A stretch of 64,000 nt of DNA from CAYYYJ01 sp964631205 (GTDB taxonomy: Archaea; Aenigmatarchaeota; Aenigmatarchaeia; QMZP01; JACQNV01): contig CAZVWU010000004.1 in assembly GCA_964631205.1 (NCBI GenBank), positions 35,428-99,427 on the forward strand, given 5' to 3'. Both the position numbers and the translations under genes were made by a program. Positions 25,700 through 32,727 of the stretch are shown here, in pieces. The notes beneath the pieces were generated by a model. It was not told the origin of the DNA and did no database searches. It saw only the letters and a list, made by a program, of their open reading frames with translations. How positions within the stretch are numbered: position 1 is the first letter of the stretch; every line of letters begins with the position of its first letter.

Positions 25700-27781
25700 A
25701 TGGGGTTTGGAAGGAAGAAAAAAAGGCGGCCGAGCAAAGGAGAATTAAGATACAGGCTTCTTGAAAAGAAGATAAATTCTAGGGAATACAAAATCTTCAG
25801 CCAAAAAGAATCAAGGAAGCTTAACTGGTACGAATCTTATACCAGAACGGCCGCGAAGCTGATAAATGTAAAGCCTTCTGTAAATTCAGCCAAAGAACTT
25901 GCCAACGCGATAACCTTCACTGGTTTAAGGACAACACCAACTGGCGTCTACTCAGCCCTCTTTTTAACAATCATTATTTTTGTTGTCTTCGGCCTTTCAG
26001 CATTTGTGGTCAGCGGTTTCAGCTCAATCACACTCCCTCTTATCATTATCCTTGTGGGTGTGGGATTCGGCTACTACATATTGAAGTACACTGAAAATCA
26101 GGTGAAGATAATGAGGGTCAGAGCATCCTCTCAAGTAGTCCTCGCAATCCTTTACATGGTTGTATCGATGAGGATGTCCCCGAACCTTGAAAGGGCTTTG
26201 AAATTTACAGCCTCAAACATCTCAGGCGAGCTGGCATGGGATATGAGAAAACTTGTCTGGGACATAATGATGAGGAAATATAACTCAGCTGATGAGGCAC
26301 TGTCCAGTTATATAGTAAAGTGGAAGCCGGAAAACGAGGAGTTTTCAGAGGCCCTTAGGTTGATAAGGGATTCCCAATACCACACGCCTGAAAGGGCAGA
26401 AGCAACTCTTGATGAAGCGCTTGATGTGATATTAGAAGGAACAAAATCAAGGATGAAGACCTACACCCAGGACCTTAGGCTCCCTGTGATGGTAATCCAC
26501 ATGATGGGCATAATCCTCCCTGTTTTAGGGACAATAATGGCGCCAATGGCAGCTGTTTTCATGGGCGATGCTCTCCAGCCCCATTATTTCATAATAGGCT
26601 ATAATATTTTGCTTCCCCTGTTTATCATGTGGTTTATTAATAATACGCTGAAGAAGAGGCCGGTGACGATATCGGAAATAAATATAAACGATGCTCCAGG
26701 GATTCCGCCTAAAGGCACATTCTTTATAGGAGGAAGAAACCAACGAAGAACGGCCTTTCCCGCATTGCCGATAGCGCTAATAATAGGGTTGTTGGTAATG
26801 CTGCCGCCAATATTTTACTTTTCAAATTCGCCTGAATTTTTGCTTCCGCCTGAAGGGGCTGTTACAAAGGGCGCTCAGTTCCCTATCGAAGCGCTGTTCA
26901 TGTCAATCATGATAACTGTTGCTATAGGCATCGCTATAGCTTCCTACTTTTTGCTTACAAATATCCAAGCAATCAAAAAGCAAAAGCAGATAGAGGCGAC
27001 AGAAGGCCAGCTCGAGCTCGCCCTTTTCAGCTTGGGCAACAGAATAGGCGCAGGGATCCCAGTCGAGCTTGCGCTTGAAAAAGCCATACCTGATATCAAA
27101 GACAAAGAAATAGCTGACCTTTACAAAATAGCAGTGAGAAACATCAAAGAAGGCGGCATGACTTTAGAAGACGCCTTCTTTGACAAAACCTACGGCGCAA
27201 TAAGGCACTATCCAAGCAAGCTTATCAGAAATATTGTGTATGCAGTTGTGGACACTTCGAAAAAGGGGGTTGGCTACACATCCAAATCCATGATGACCAT
27301 TGCCAGATACATGAAAAATGTCCGTGAAACCCAGGAATATATAAAGGAAATATTATCTGAGACGACAAGCTCAATGAAATTCCAAGCTTACATGCTGACT
27401 CCAATAATAACAGGCCTGATAGTCTCGATGTCCCAAATAATAGTCCAAGTCCTCTCAACCTTAGGCCAGAGGCTTGCCCAATCTGGGCTGGCAGGAGAAG
27501 GAGCGCTCGCGGGCATAGGCACAAACCTTTTCGGCGATGTTGACAAAGCGATGCCGCCAGCAGTATTCCAGCTGATAGTAGGCGTCTATCTGATAGAAGT
27601 GATAGTAATATTAGCTGTATTCCTGACAAAAATATCCCATGGAGAAAACAGAGTTATCCAAGGAATGTCTACAGGCAAAATGCTGATAATAGGCTTGGTT
27701 ATGTACGCGGTTGTAGCTTTGATTTCCGGCACAATGTTCGTCGGCCTAATAGGGAATGCACTAAAGTCCTTTACAGCATAA
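25700..27781 (+). CDS. Pilus/archaellum platform protein (FlaJ/TadC-like)
   Basis: 693 residues. Two GspF/TadC-type modules: hydrophobic pairs near 85-135 and 260-320, then near 345-420 and in the last 200 residues, separated by cytoplasmic helical domains such as RMSPNLERALKF and IGAGIPVELALEKA, which match the amphipathic helices of TadC/FlaJ. This polytopic protein couples the ATPase to filament assembly. Ribosome binding signal is weak. A degenerate copy of its last codons lies 300 bp downstream. Confidence 0.9.
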   Translation: MGFGRKKKRRPSKGELRYRLLEKKINSREYKIFSQKESRKLNWYESYTRTAAKLINVKPSVNSAKELANAITFTGLRTTPTGVYSALFLTIIIFVVFGLSAFVVSGFSSITLPLIIILVGVGFGYYILKYTENQVKIMRVRASSQVVLAILYMVVSMRMSPNLERALKFTASNISGELAWDMRKLVWDIMMRKYNSADEALSSYIVKWKPENEEFSEALRLIRDSQYHTPERAEATLDEALDVILEGTKSRMKTYTQDLRLPVMVIHMMGIILPVLGTIMAPMAAVFMGDALQPHYFIIGYNILLPLFIMWFINNTLKKRPVTISEININDAPGIPPKGTFFIGGRNQRRTAFPALPIALIIGLLVMLPPIFYFSNSPEFLLPPEGAVTKGAQFPIEALFMSIMITVAIGIAIASYFLLTNIQAIKKQKQIEATEGQLELALFSLGNRIGAGIPVELALEKAIPDIKDKEIADLYKIAVRNIKEGGMTLEDAFFDKTYGAIRHYPSKLIRNIVYAVVDTSKKGVGYTSKSMMTIARYMKNVRETQEYIKEILSETTSSMKFQAYMLTPIITGLIVSMSQIIVQVLSTLGQRLAQSGLAGEGALAGIGTNLFGDVDKAMPPAVFQLIVGVYLIEVIVILAVFLTKISHGENRVIQGMSTGKMLIIGLVMYAVVALISGTMFVGLIGNALKSFTA

Positions 27782-27899
27782 TTACAGAATAAGATATACC
27801 AGTCTAAACACAATAAATATTATGATAGAATTTTTGGTCCTCTTTCTTTACCTTATCAAAACCCGCAATAGAAAAAAGCAGCTGTCAGGTGAAATAGAC

Positions 27900-28040
27900 A
27901 TGAGTACATTTTTTGTAATTTTTGTTATTGTTGTAGGCGCCATTCTAATCATTATCGCAGCCGTGGCCTTTGGTGGAGAGAAAACACTAACTGCCCAAGG
28001 AAAAATAGAAATAGAAAAACTAACAAAAAACCTGGGTTAG
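27900..28040 (+). CDS. Small membrane protein downstream of platform gene
   Basis: 46 residues: transmembrane helix (4-24), then Gly-rich turn and Lys-rich helix. ATG 27900 is preceded by AGGTGA 8 nt upstream, a good ribosome binding site; an in-frame ATG at 27822 would give 72 residues but has none. Possibly the last gene of the assembly operon. Confidence 0.55.
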   Translation: MSTFFVIFVIVVGAILIIIAAVAFGGEKTLTAQGKIEIEKLTKNLG

Positions 28041-28084
28041 GATAAATTAATCCCTTTCCTAACCTAATCCCAACCCATAAAGTT

Positions 28085-28130
28085 TGCAGGCCTGATAGGG
28101 AATGCACTGCAGAGCTTTACTGGGCAAGTT
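28085..28130 (+). pseudogene. Fragment of a second platform-protein gene end
   Basis: Nucleotides 28089-28122 match 27743-27776 (the last codons of the FlaJ/TadC-like gene) at about 28 of 34 positions and would encode GLIGNALQSFTG, against GLIGNALKSFTA in the intact gene. No upstream part of the gene is present. It is either a relic of a duplicated gene or a product of a local end duplication. Confidence 0.55.
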
Positions 28131-28182
28131 GAATCATCTCTATTTATTTAAACTTTTAACAAACTAATTATAGTCCAATCAA

Positions 28183-28395
28183 GCTCCAGTGGCTCAGTCA
28201 TATACCCTTTTCTTTCTCGAAAGAAAAGCCTTATAACCCAAAAGAAAGGAATTACAAAATAAGGTTGGAGAAATCCAAGGTTACTGAATGGTAGAGCGTT
28301 GCCTTGGTAAGCACCCTTTTCTGATCATAGATCAAAAAGCGTGCACGGAAAAACTGATGAGGCAAAGGCCGCGAGTTCGATTCTCGCCTGGGGCT
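28183..28395 (+). tRNA. tRNA-Thr(GGT) with D-loop and anticodon introns
   Basis: Acceptor stem GCTCCAG/CTGGGGC with discriminator T, D-stem GCTC/GAGC, anticodon stem TTGCC/GGCAA, anticodon GGT at 28306-28308, T-arm GCGAG-TTCGATT-CTCGC. The standard 37/38 intron is 28310-28359 (50 nt). A second interruption of about 89 nt splits the D-loop (about 28200-28288) and contains a Y-R1-R2 element. Exon TCAGT can pair with intron ACTGA at the D-loop junctions, compatible with a bulge-helix-bulge. T73 is usual for archaeal tRNA-Thr. Confidence 0.9.
28199..28250 (+). repeat. Y-R1-R2 mirror element in tRNA-Thr D-loop intron (type TATACCC)
   Basis: TATACCC, Y CTTTTCTTTC (28207-28216), R1 GAAAGAAAAG (28219-28228), linker CCTTATAACCC, R2 AAAAGAAAGG (28240-28249). 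R2 reads as R1 backwards. TATA before Y can pair with TATA in the linker, extending the hairpin across an internal loop. Confidence 0.8.
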
Positions 28396-28433
28396 CTAAA
28401 CTGATATATAATAAAATACAAAATATCCGTTAA

Positions 28434-28618
28434 GGGGTCTTAGTCTAGTGGTAGGATAGCAGGCTCCAATTCAGACCTTTTCTTTTCAAAAAAGAAAAGG
28501 CCCGAACGCCTAAAAGAAAACAGTTTGCAAATTTGGAGCGATGAGGTTTTTTGAGATTCTCAAAGAATCAGTGACATGAAGAAACCTGCGGATGGGGGTT
28601 CGATTCCCTCAGACCCCA
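28434..28618 (+). tRNA. tRNA-Trp(CCA) with anticodon intron
   Basis: Acceptor GGGGTCT/AGACCCC, A73, D-stem GTCT/GGAT, anticodon stem GCAGG/CCTGC with anticodon CCA at 28466-28468, T-arm GGGGG-TTCGATT-CCCTC. The 37/38 intron is 28470-28583 (114 nt); anticodon-loop CTCCAATT can pair with AATTTGGAG in the intron. Archaeal tRNA-Trp introns often hold a C/D guide RNA. Here a C-box-like GCGATGA is seen but no convincing D box. The intron contains a Y-R1-R2 element. Confidence 0.92.
28474..28523 (+). repeat. Y-R1-R2 mirror element in tRNA-Trp intron
   Basis: GACCTTTTCTTTT pairs with AAAAGAAAAGGCC; the linker CCGAACGCCT is followed by AAAAGAAAA. This copy's tract is nearly symmetric, so mirror and direct repeat cannot be told apart; membership rests on the shared layout. 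Confidence 0.65.
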
Positions 28619-28629
28619 CTTGAATTTTT

Positions 28630-28785
28630 ATGCAAAACCAATCAATTGTGTTAATTCTTATTTTACTTCTAGTCCTTCTGTTCTCCTACATATTTCTCAA
28701 TAAAAATCAAACCGGCCTTCAGAAGCTCGGCAACCTCACAATCTGCGACAAATACCATGATAAGACAGCCTGCAGCTTCGGTTGA
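28630..28785 (+). CDS. Small membrane-anchored protein with Cys pair
   Basis: 51 residues translated by eye (ATG 28630 to TGA 28785). N-terminal hydrophobic helix (residues 6-22), then a short polar domain with two cysteines (TICDK and TACSF), suggesting an extracytoplasmic disulfide or metal site. Ends 41 bp before serS. No family recognised. Confidence 0.5.
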   Translation: MQNQSIVLILILLLVLLFSYIFLNKNQTGLQKLGNLTICDKYHDKTACSFG

Positions 28786-28825
28786 AGTATTTATCTGTCT
28801 TCTCCAGAATATTATCAGGGAATTT

Positions 28826-30109
28826 ATGCTCGATATAAAACTCATCCGTGAAAGCCCAAAGCTTGTGGAAGAAAACCTGAAAAAAAGGAATGACCCAGAG
28901 CTGATCAAAAAACTAAAGGATCTTATAAAACAAGATGAGAGGTACAGGATTGCTTTGAAGGAGCTCGAAGATCTCCGCCACAAGAGAAACAAAGTCTCCA
29001 TTGAAGTTGCAGAGCTGAAAAAGCAGAAAAAACCAGCCGACGCCAGAATAAAGGAAATGAAAATAGTCGGGGATGACATAGCCGACCTCGAAAATGAAGT
29101 CAACAAACTCCAGGAAGAAAACAGGAACCTCCTTCTGCGGATCCCAAACCTCCTGCACGAATCTGTCCCTATAGGGAAAGATGACAAAGAAAATGCTGTT
29201 TTGAAAAAAGTCGGGGCTCCGCCAAAATTTAAATTCCAGCCAAAGAATCATCTGGACCTTTTACTGGATCTCGGCTTGATTGACCAGAACAGGGCAGCCA
29301 AGTCCGCCGGCCATGGATTTTTTTACCTGAAGAATGAACTGGTTTTATTGGATCTCGCGCTCCAGAGATACGCAATTGATTTTTTAATGAAAAAGGGCTT
29401 TGCTGCTGTAAACCCGCCATATATGCTCCAAAGAAAACCGTATGAAGGCGTGACTGATCTGGCTGATTTCGAAAATGTAATGTACAAAATAGAAAAGGAA
29501 GACCTTTACTTGATAGCAACTTCTGAACATCCAATCGCTTCGATGTTCATGGAAGAGACCTTTCTTGCGGAAAATCTTCCATTAAAGCTCGCGGGCATCT
29601 CCCCATGCTTTAGAAAAGAGGTGGGTGCGCATGGAAAATACACTAAGGGATTGTTCAGGATGCACCAGTTCAACAAAGTCGAACAATTTGTTTTTAGCAG
29701 GCCAGAGAATTCGTGGAAAATCCATGAGGAGCTCCAGAAAAATACAGAGGAACTTTTGAAAGGCTTGGAAATCCCTTTCCGCGTTGTAAACGTATGCACA
29801 GGCGACATAGGCTCTATAGCATCCAAAAAATATGACACCGAGGGCCTTATGGCCGACGGCGAGTACAGGGAAATCGGGTCAAATTCCAATTGCACAGACT
29901 ACCAGGCAAGAAGGCTTGGGATAAAATTCCGTGAAAAGGAAGGGCAGGCTCCTATAGGGTTTGTGCATACATTAAATAATACAGCAATAGCCACATCGAG
30001 AATTATGGTCTGTTTACTGGAAACTCACCAGAAGGCTGACGGTTCTATAAAACTCCCAAAAGCCCTGTGGCCTTATATGAATGGATTGAAGGAACTTTCC
30101 AAGAAATGA
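28826..30109 (+). CDS. serS: Seryl-tRNA synthetase
   Basis: 427 residues from ATG 28826 (MLDIKLIRESP), the usual SerRS start; an upstream in-frame ATG at 28757 would add residues unrelated to the family. N-terminal antiparallel coiled coil (about 30-100) binds the long variable arm of tRNA-Ser; class II motif 2 FRKEVGAHGKYTKGLFR and motif 3 near NTAIATSRIM are present. This is the common SerRS, not the rare methanogen type. It charges tRNA-Ser, including the intron-rich gene at 50393-50787. Confidence 0.95.
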   Translation: MLDIKLIRESPKLVEENLKKRNDPELIKKLKDLIKQDERYRIALKELEDLRHKRNKVSIEVAELKKQKKPADARIKEMKIVGDDIADLENEVNKLQEENRNLLLRIPNLLHESVPIGKDDKENAVLKKVGAPPKFKFQPKNHLDLLLDLGLIDQNRAAKSAGHGFFYLKNELVLLDLALQRYAIDFLMKKGFAAVNPPYMLQRKPYEGVTDLADFENVMYKIEKEDLYLIATSEHPIASMFMEETFLAENLPLKLAGISPCFRKEVGAHGKYTKGLFRMHQFNKVEQFVFSRPENSWKIHEELQKNTEELLKGLEIPFRVVNVCTGDIGSIASKKYDTEGLMADGEYREIGSNSNCTDYQARRLGIKFREKEGQAPIGFVHTLNNTAIATSRIMVCLLETHQKADGSIKLPKALWPYMNGLKELSKK

Positions 30110-30112
30110 AAT

Positions 30113-30430
30113 ATGTTTAAAAAAATAAGGAGAACAAAACCAGAAAAAGAAGAAATAAAAGCTGACTTGGTTTTCCTGTTATTTTCTTTTGCAGTATCAT
30201 TGATGGTGCTCTATATTTTCGACATCCACTGGAATTTCTATCCAGGAGGCCAATTATTCCCGCCAGCCAAACACGTATTCACAGACACGTCCATATACAT
30301 CTGGGGAAGCCTTCTGGGATCTTTAACAGGCCTGATCCTGATAAAACTTTTTTTGTTTGGCCTAAGGGAAGAGGAAACGGCATGGAAATCCGCAAAAAAG
30401 CGCCAACTTCTGGTAGGAAGTAAGAAATAA
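30113..30430 (+). CDS. Two-helix membrane protein
   Basis: 105 residues with transmembrane segments at about 20-40 and 65-85, charged ends and a loop rich in aromatic residues. Only 3 bp after serS, hence probably co-transcribed. No family recognised. Confidence 0.6.
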   Translation: MFKKIRRTKPEKEEIKADLVFLLFSFAVSLMVLYIFDIHWNFYPGGQLFPPAKHVFTDTSIYIWGSLLGSLTGLILIKLFLFGLREEETAWKSAKKRQLLVGSKK

Positions 30431-30472
30431 GAATATATAGCTTATTTATTCAATATAGCCAAATCTAGCTAT

Positions 30473-30775
30473 ATGGGGATGGTTTTCGACTCAAATGTAA
30501 AAAGGGTATTCTGGTACATATTCGGCGGCATGAGGGGCGGTCCAACAAGGGTGAAAATAGTAAAACTTTTATTAACTAAACCCTCCAATATGAACCAAAT
30601 AAAGACAGACCTAAGCCTGGACTATAAGACTGTCCAGCATCATATTAAAACCTTAGAGGAGAACAGGATAATAATTTCAGAGGAAAAAAAATACGGGACT
30701 ATGTACTTCCCGTCAACCTTGCTCCAGCAAAACGTCCAGATATTCAATGAAATCGCGGAGAAGCTAAAAGAGTGA
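30473..30775 (+). CDS. Winged helix-turn-helix regulator, ArsR-like
   Basis: 100 residues. After GGPTRVKIVKLLL comes a helix-turn-helix (NMNQIKTDLSLDYKTVQHHIKTLEENRII) and a wing (EEKKYGTMYFP), the ArsR/MarR-type archaeal wHTH order. DNA-binding protein of unknown targets; a candidate binder, untested, for the operators in this window. A small membrane protein gene follows after an element-rich gap. Confidence 0.8.
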   Translation: MGMVFDSNVKRVFWYIFGGMRGGPTRVKIVKLLLTKPSNMNQIKTDLSLDYKTVQHHIKTLEENRIIISEEKKYGTMYFPSTLLQQNVQIFNEIAEKLKE

Positions 30776-30874
30776 TAGCCTTTTCTTTAAAGGGACGAAA
30801 CCGATCTTATCCAATTGGTTAGGATCGGTTTCCAGCTGAATCGAAAATGCTACCCTACCGAAAAGAAAATTAAA
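30776..30874 (+). repeat. Y-R1-R2 element interrupted by hairpin repeat copy C
   Basis: TAGCCTTTTCTTT begins an element whose R2 GAAAAGAAAA is at about 30862-30871. Its R1 region is degraded and carries the inverted repeat GAAACCGATC...GATCGGTTTC (30797-30832), a member of the AACCAATTGG-core hairpin family. One repeat thus appears inserted in another. Confidence 0.6.
30797..30832. repeat. Hairpin repeat with AACCAATTGG core, copy C
   Basis: Stem GAAACCGATC/GATCGGTTTC, core TTATCCAATTGGTTAG. It differs from copies A and B in both stem halves while keeping base pairing. Confidence 0.7.
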
Positions 30875-30902
30875 TCAAATAAAGACAGAAGAGGATAATA
30901 TT

Positions 30903-31196
30903 ATGGTATTTTTTGGCGACATAGTTGACATGGCTGTATTCGGGATAATGGCCGCAAATGTAGTTTTGACAGCAATACTTGTGATGATATACCTGAAAAA
31001 TTACAGGAAAATAGGCTCAAAATTCACAATAGGCCTCTCAATTTTCGCGCTGGCCTTCCTTATCCAGAATATTGCAAGCATCTATTTTTACAAGGCAATC
31101 CTGATAGGCTATACAGGCCTGACAACATTCCAGATGGCTGTCAGCAGCTTGCAATTAGTGGGGTTAATACTTCTTGTCTACGTCACCTTAAAATAA
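30903..31196 (+). CDS. Three-helix membrane protein
   Basis: 97 residues, three hydrophobic helices (about 9-29, 40-60, 68-95). Small archaeal membrane proteins of this shape often sit next to wHTH regulators like the one upstream, and may be its partner, but that is inference from position. Its stop region is duplicated 55 bp downstream (31184-31202 and 31240-31258). Confidence 0.6.
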   Translation: MVFFGDIVDMAVFGIMAANVVLTAILVMIYLKNYRKIGSKFTIGLSIFALAFLIQNIASIYFYKAILIGYTGLTTFQMAVSSLQLVGLILLVYVTLK

Positions 31197-31252
31197 ATTA
31201 AACACGCCTGAAAAATTCCAGATATCTTTCAGCCTTCTGCACCTTAAAATAA

Positions 31253-32149
31253 TTAAAGGAAAAACCAGAATAAAACCGCAAAAAGTATAGGCACTATAAT
31301 AAAAACGCTGTATTCAGTTTTTTTGTGTATTTTCTGGACAAGATCTGTTTTTTTGAGCTCCTGAAGCTGCAGCATTGCTATATTCACAACAAAGCTTGAT
31401 AAAAGCACAAGATAGCTCAGCACCATAAACTTATCAGCAAAGGTGAGATACCCTACAGCCGGAATCTGGTTTGTAATTGAAACATGGAACATCACAGCCG
31501 CAACCAAGCTAGATCCTGCCATGCCTATCCTTGTTGTCAGCTTATCAGGGTCCAACAAGAAACTAAACAACACAACCATCAATATGAAAATCACAGGCAA
31601 AAATGTTTTGATGAAAGAGTTTACAGCAATCCTGCTGATATCAATAGAAAACTTATATTGGGAATAGGTTTCATTGTAAACAGGATAATAATGTTCTCCA
31701 GCTTCCGCCTTCCATCCTTTTATCTCCCACCCTGTAAAAGCTATGGATTTATCTATCCCGCTTTCTTCCAGCAAGGGGTGATAAACAAGCTTTTCTATTG
31801 TGTTTTTCTTGTCTTCCAATATCATTTCAATTTTCTGGCTGTCAAAAGGGAATCTCCTGAGGTCAACTTCGCTATTCAGGTTTGCCTGAATCCTGTAAAA
31901 TTTGTCATTGGAGCCATCCTCTATTTTATCCAGGCTGGCTGCTCTCCCATTCACAAATTCAAAATCGCTTGAGCAGGCTGTCTGGCATTTCAGGTGAAGA
32001 TAAAAATCAGCTGTATAAGACCCTGTAGAAACATCAAACTTACCCAAATTCAGGAGATAAAGCCCTACACTAACCTCTTCGGCGCCTGCAGTTCGAAGAA
32101 GACATGTAAATACGACTAAAGCCGATAAAAATACAGCCAACTTTTCCAT
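31253..32149 (-). CDS. Pentameric ligand-gated ion channel homologue (Cys-loop superfamily)
   Basis: 298 residues. Signal peptide (1-23), then an extracellular beta domain with the invariant RRFPFDSQKIEM stretch (the prokaryotic counterpart of the Cys-loop; Pro present, Cys pair absent), followed by four transmembrane helices: M1 around FIKTFLPVIF, M2 containing TTRIGMAGSSLVAAVMFH, M3 and a C-terminal M4. Length matches GLIC/ELIC (about 300-320). The family forms cation or anion channels opened by protons or small ligands. Extra cysteine pair (CQTACSS) near residue 55 is unusual. Few archaeal members are characterised. Confidence 0.88.
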   Translation of the reverse strand: MEKLAVFLSALVVFTCLLRTAGAEEVSVGLYLLNLGKFDVSTGSYTADFYLHLKCQTACSSDFEFVNGRAASLDKIEDGSNDKFYRIQANLNSEVDLRRFPFDSQKIEMILEDKKNTIEKLVYHPLLEESGIDKSIAFTGWEIKGWKAEAGEHYYPVYNETYSQYKFSIDISRIAVNSFIKTFLPVIFILMVVLFSFLLDPDKLTTRIGMAGSSLVAAVMFHVSITNQIPAVGYLTFADKFMVLSYLVLLSSFVVNIAMLQLQELKKTDLVQKIHKKTEYSVFIIVPILFAVLFWFFL

Positions 32150-32242
32150 AAAGTTCTATTTGCAATGTTGTTTATTTAAAATTTACTGGATTTGGGTCTG
32201 ACTTTGGGAAAACCTTTATATACACCAAGAGAATTCCTAGGT

Positions 32243-32480
32243 AGATAGTGCGTTGTTGCCAATTTTATAAACTAAACTCATATCTTGTTCATATTCCGGG
32301 GACAGGTTTATGGCTCCTTCCTGTCCTCGGCCACAATTTATTCCCCTAAAAGGCACTTCTTTCTTCTGTAAATTCGATGCAAGAAAGACCTGCACTAGCA
32401 CTTTTTCTTTCTCTACACTCTGTTCAAAGAAAACCTGCACTAAAAGGCACTTCTTTTCTGAAGAAAGCTGATTATACCAA
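32243..32480 (+). other. Non-coding region with hairpin and three tandem Y-R1 elements
   Basis: The gap 32150-32549 holds no credible protein gene on the plus strand. A TATA-like CCTTTATATACACC at 32212-32225 could start a transcript near 32245. Within it is a strong hairpin, CCGGGGACAGG/CCTGTCCTCGG (32296-32330), then three consecutive copies of the GCACTT-type element (starting about 32350, 32396 and 32450), with Y tracts matching following purine tracts and the linker ACCTGCACT. It may be a structured RNA, but it fits no RNA family I recognise. Confidence 0.4.
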
Positions 32481-32549
32481 TTTCAAAAATTATTATAAAA
32501 ATTAAATAAACAAACTGTAGTTCAAAATGCGGCTTATATATTCCATGGA

Positions 32550-32639
32550 TTAGCATTTTTTCATTGCCATTCCACAACACTCGCCACCCATTTCAGCCTC
32601 TTTTTCACTGTTGCATTTGTCACATTTCCATTTTGCCAT
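32550..32639 (-). CDS. 29-residue Cys-rich zinc-binding peptide
   Basis: Read by eye on the minus strand from ATG 32639 to TAA 32550. It has a CDKC knuckle, a CC pair and a terminal Cys, with many Lys/Glu/Met. GGCGGTGAAATT precedes the start (GGTGA about 5 nt upstream), a good ribosome binding site. Similar tiny CxxC proteins are common in archaea; a zinc adaptor is likely. A TATA-like TTTATAAAGCAT lies upstream at about 32672-32683 (minus strand). Confidence 0.5.
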   Translation of the reverse strand: MAKWKCDKCNSEKEAEMGGECCGMAMKKC

Positions 32640-32727
32640 AATTTCACCGCCTTACTCAGTAGTTCACCTCATGCTTTATAAACCTTCCTTTCCCTCTATA
32701 AAATCCCAGATAAGAACTAGCCTGCTT

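Noticed and set aside
28540..28583. C/D box guide RNA in the tRNA-Trp intron
   Set aside because: A C-box-like GCGATGA is present, but no CTGA D box follows, so the call is not supported.
28757..28825. Extended N-terminus of SerRS from ATG 28757
   Set aside because: SerRS starts with MLDIKLIRESP; the extra residues overlap the small membrane gene and have no family match.
32243..32340. SRP RNA, RNase P RNA or H/ACA RNA
   Set aside because: The hairpin is followed by ACA, but there is no pseudouridylation pocket, kink-turn or other conserved core of these RNAs.
32237..32440. A 67-residue minus-strand reading frame
   Set aside because: It translates the tandem GCACTT elements and hairpin; composition is repetitive and no ribosome binding site or family is seen.
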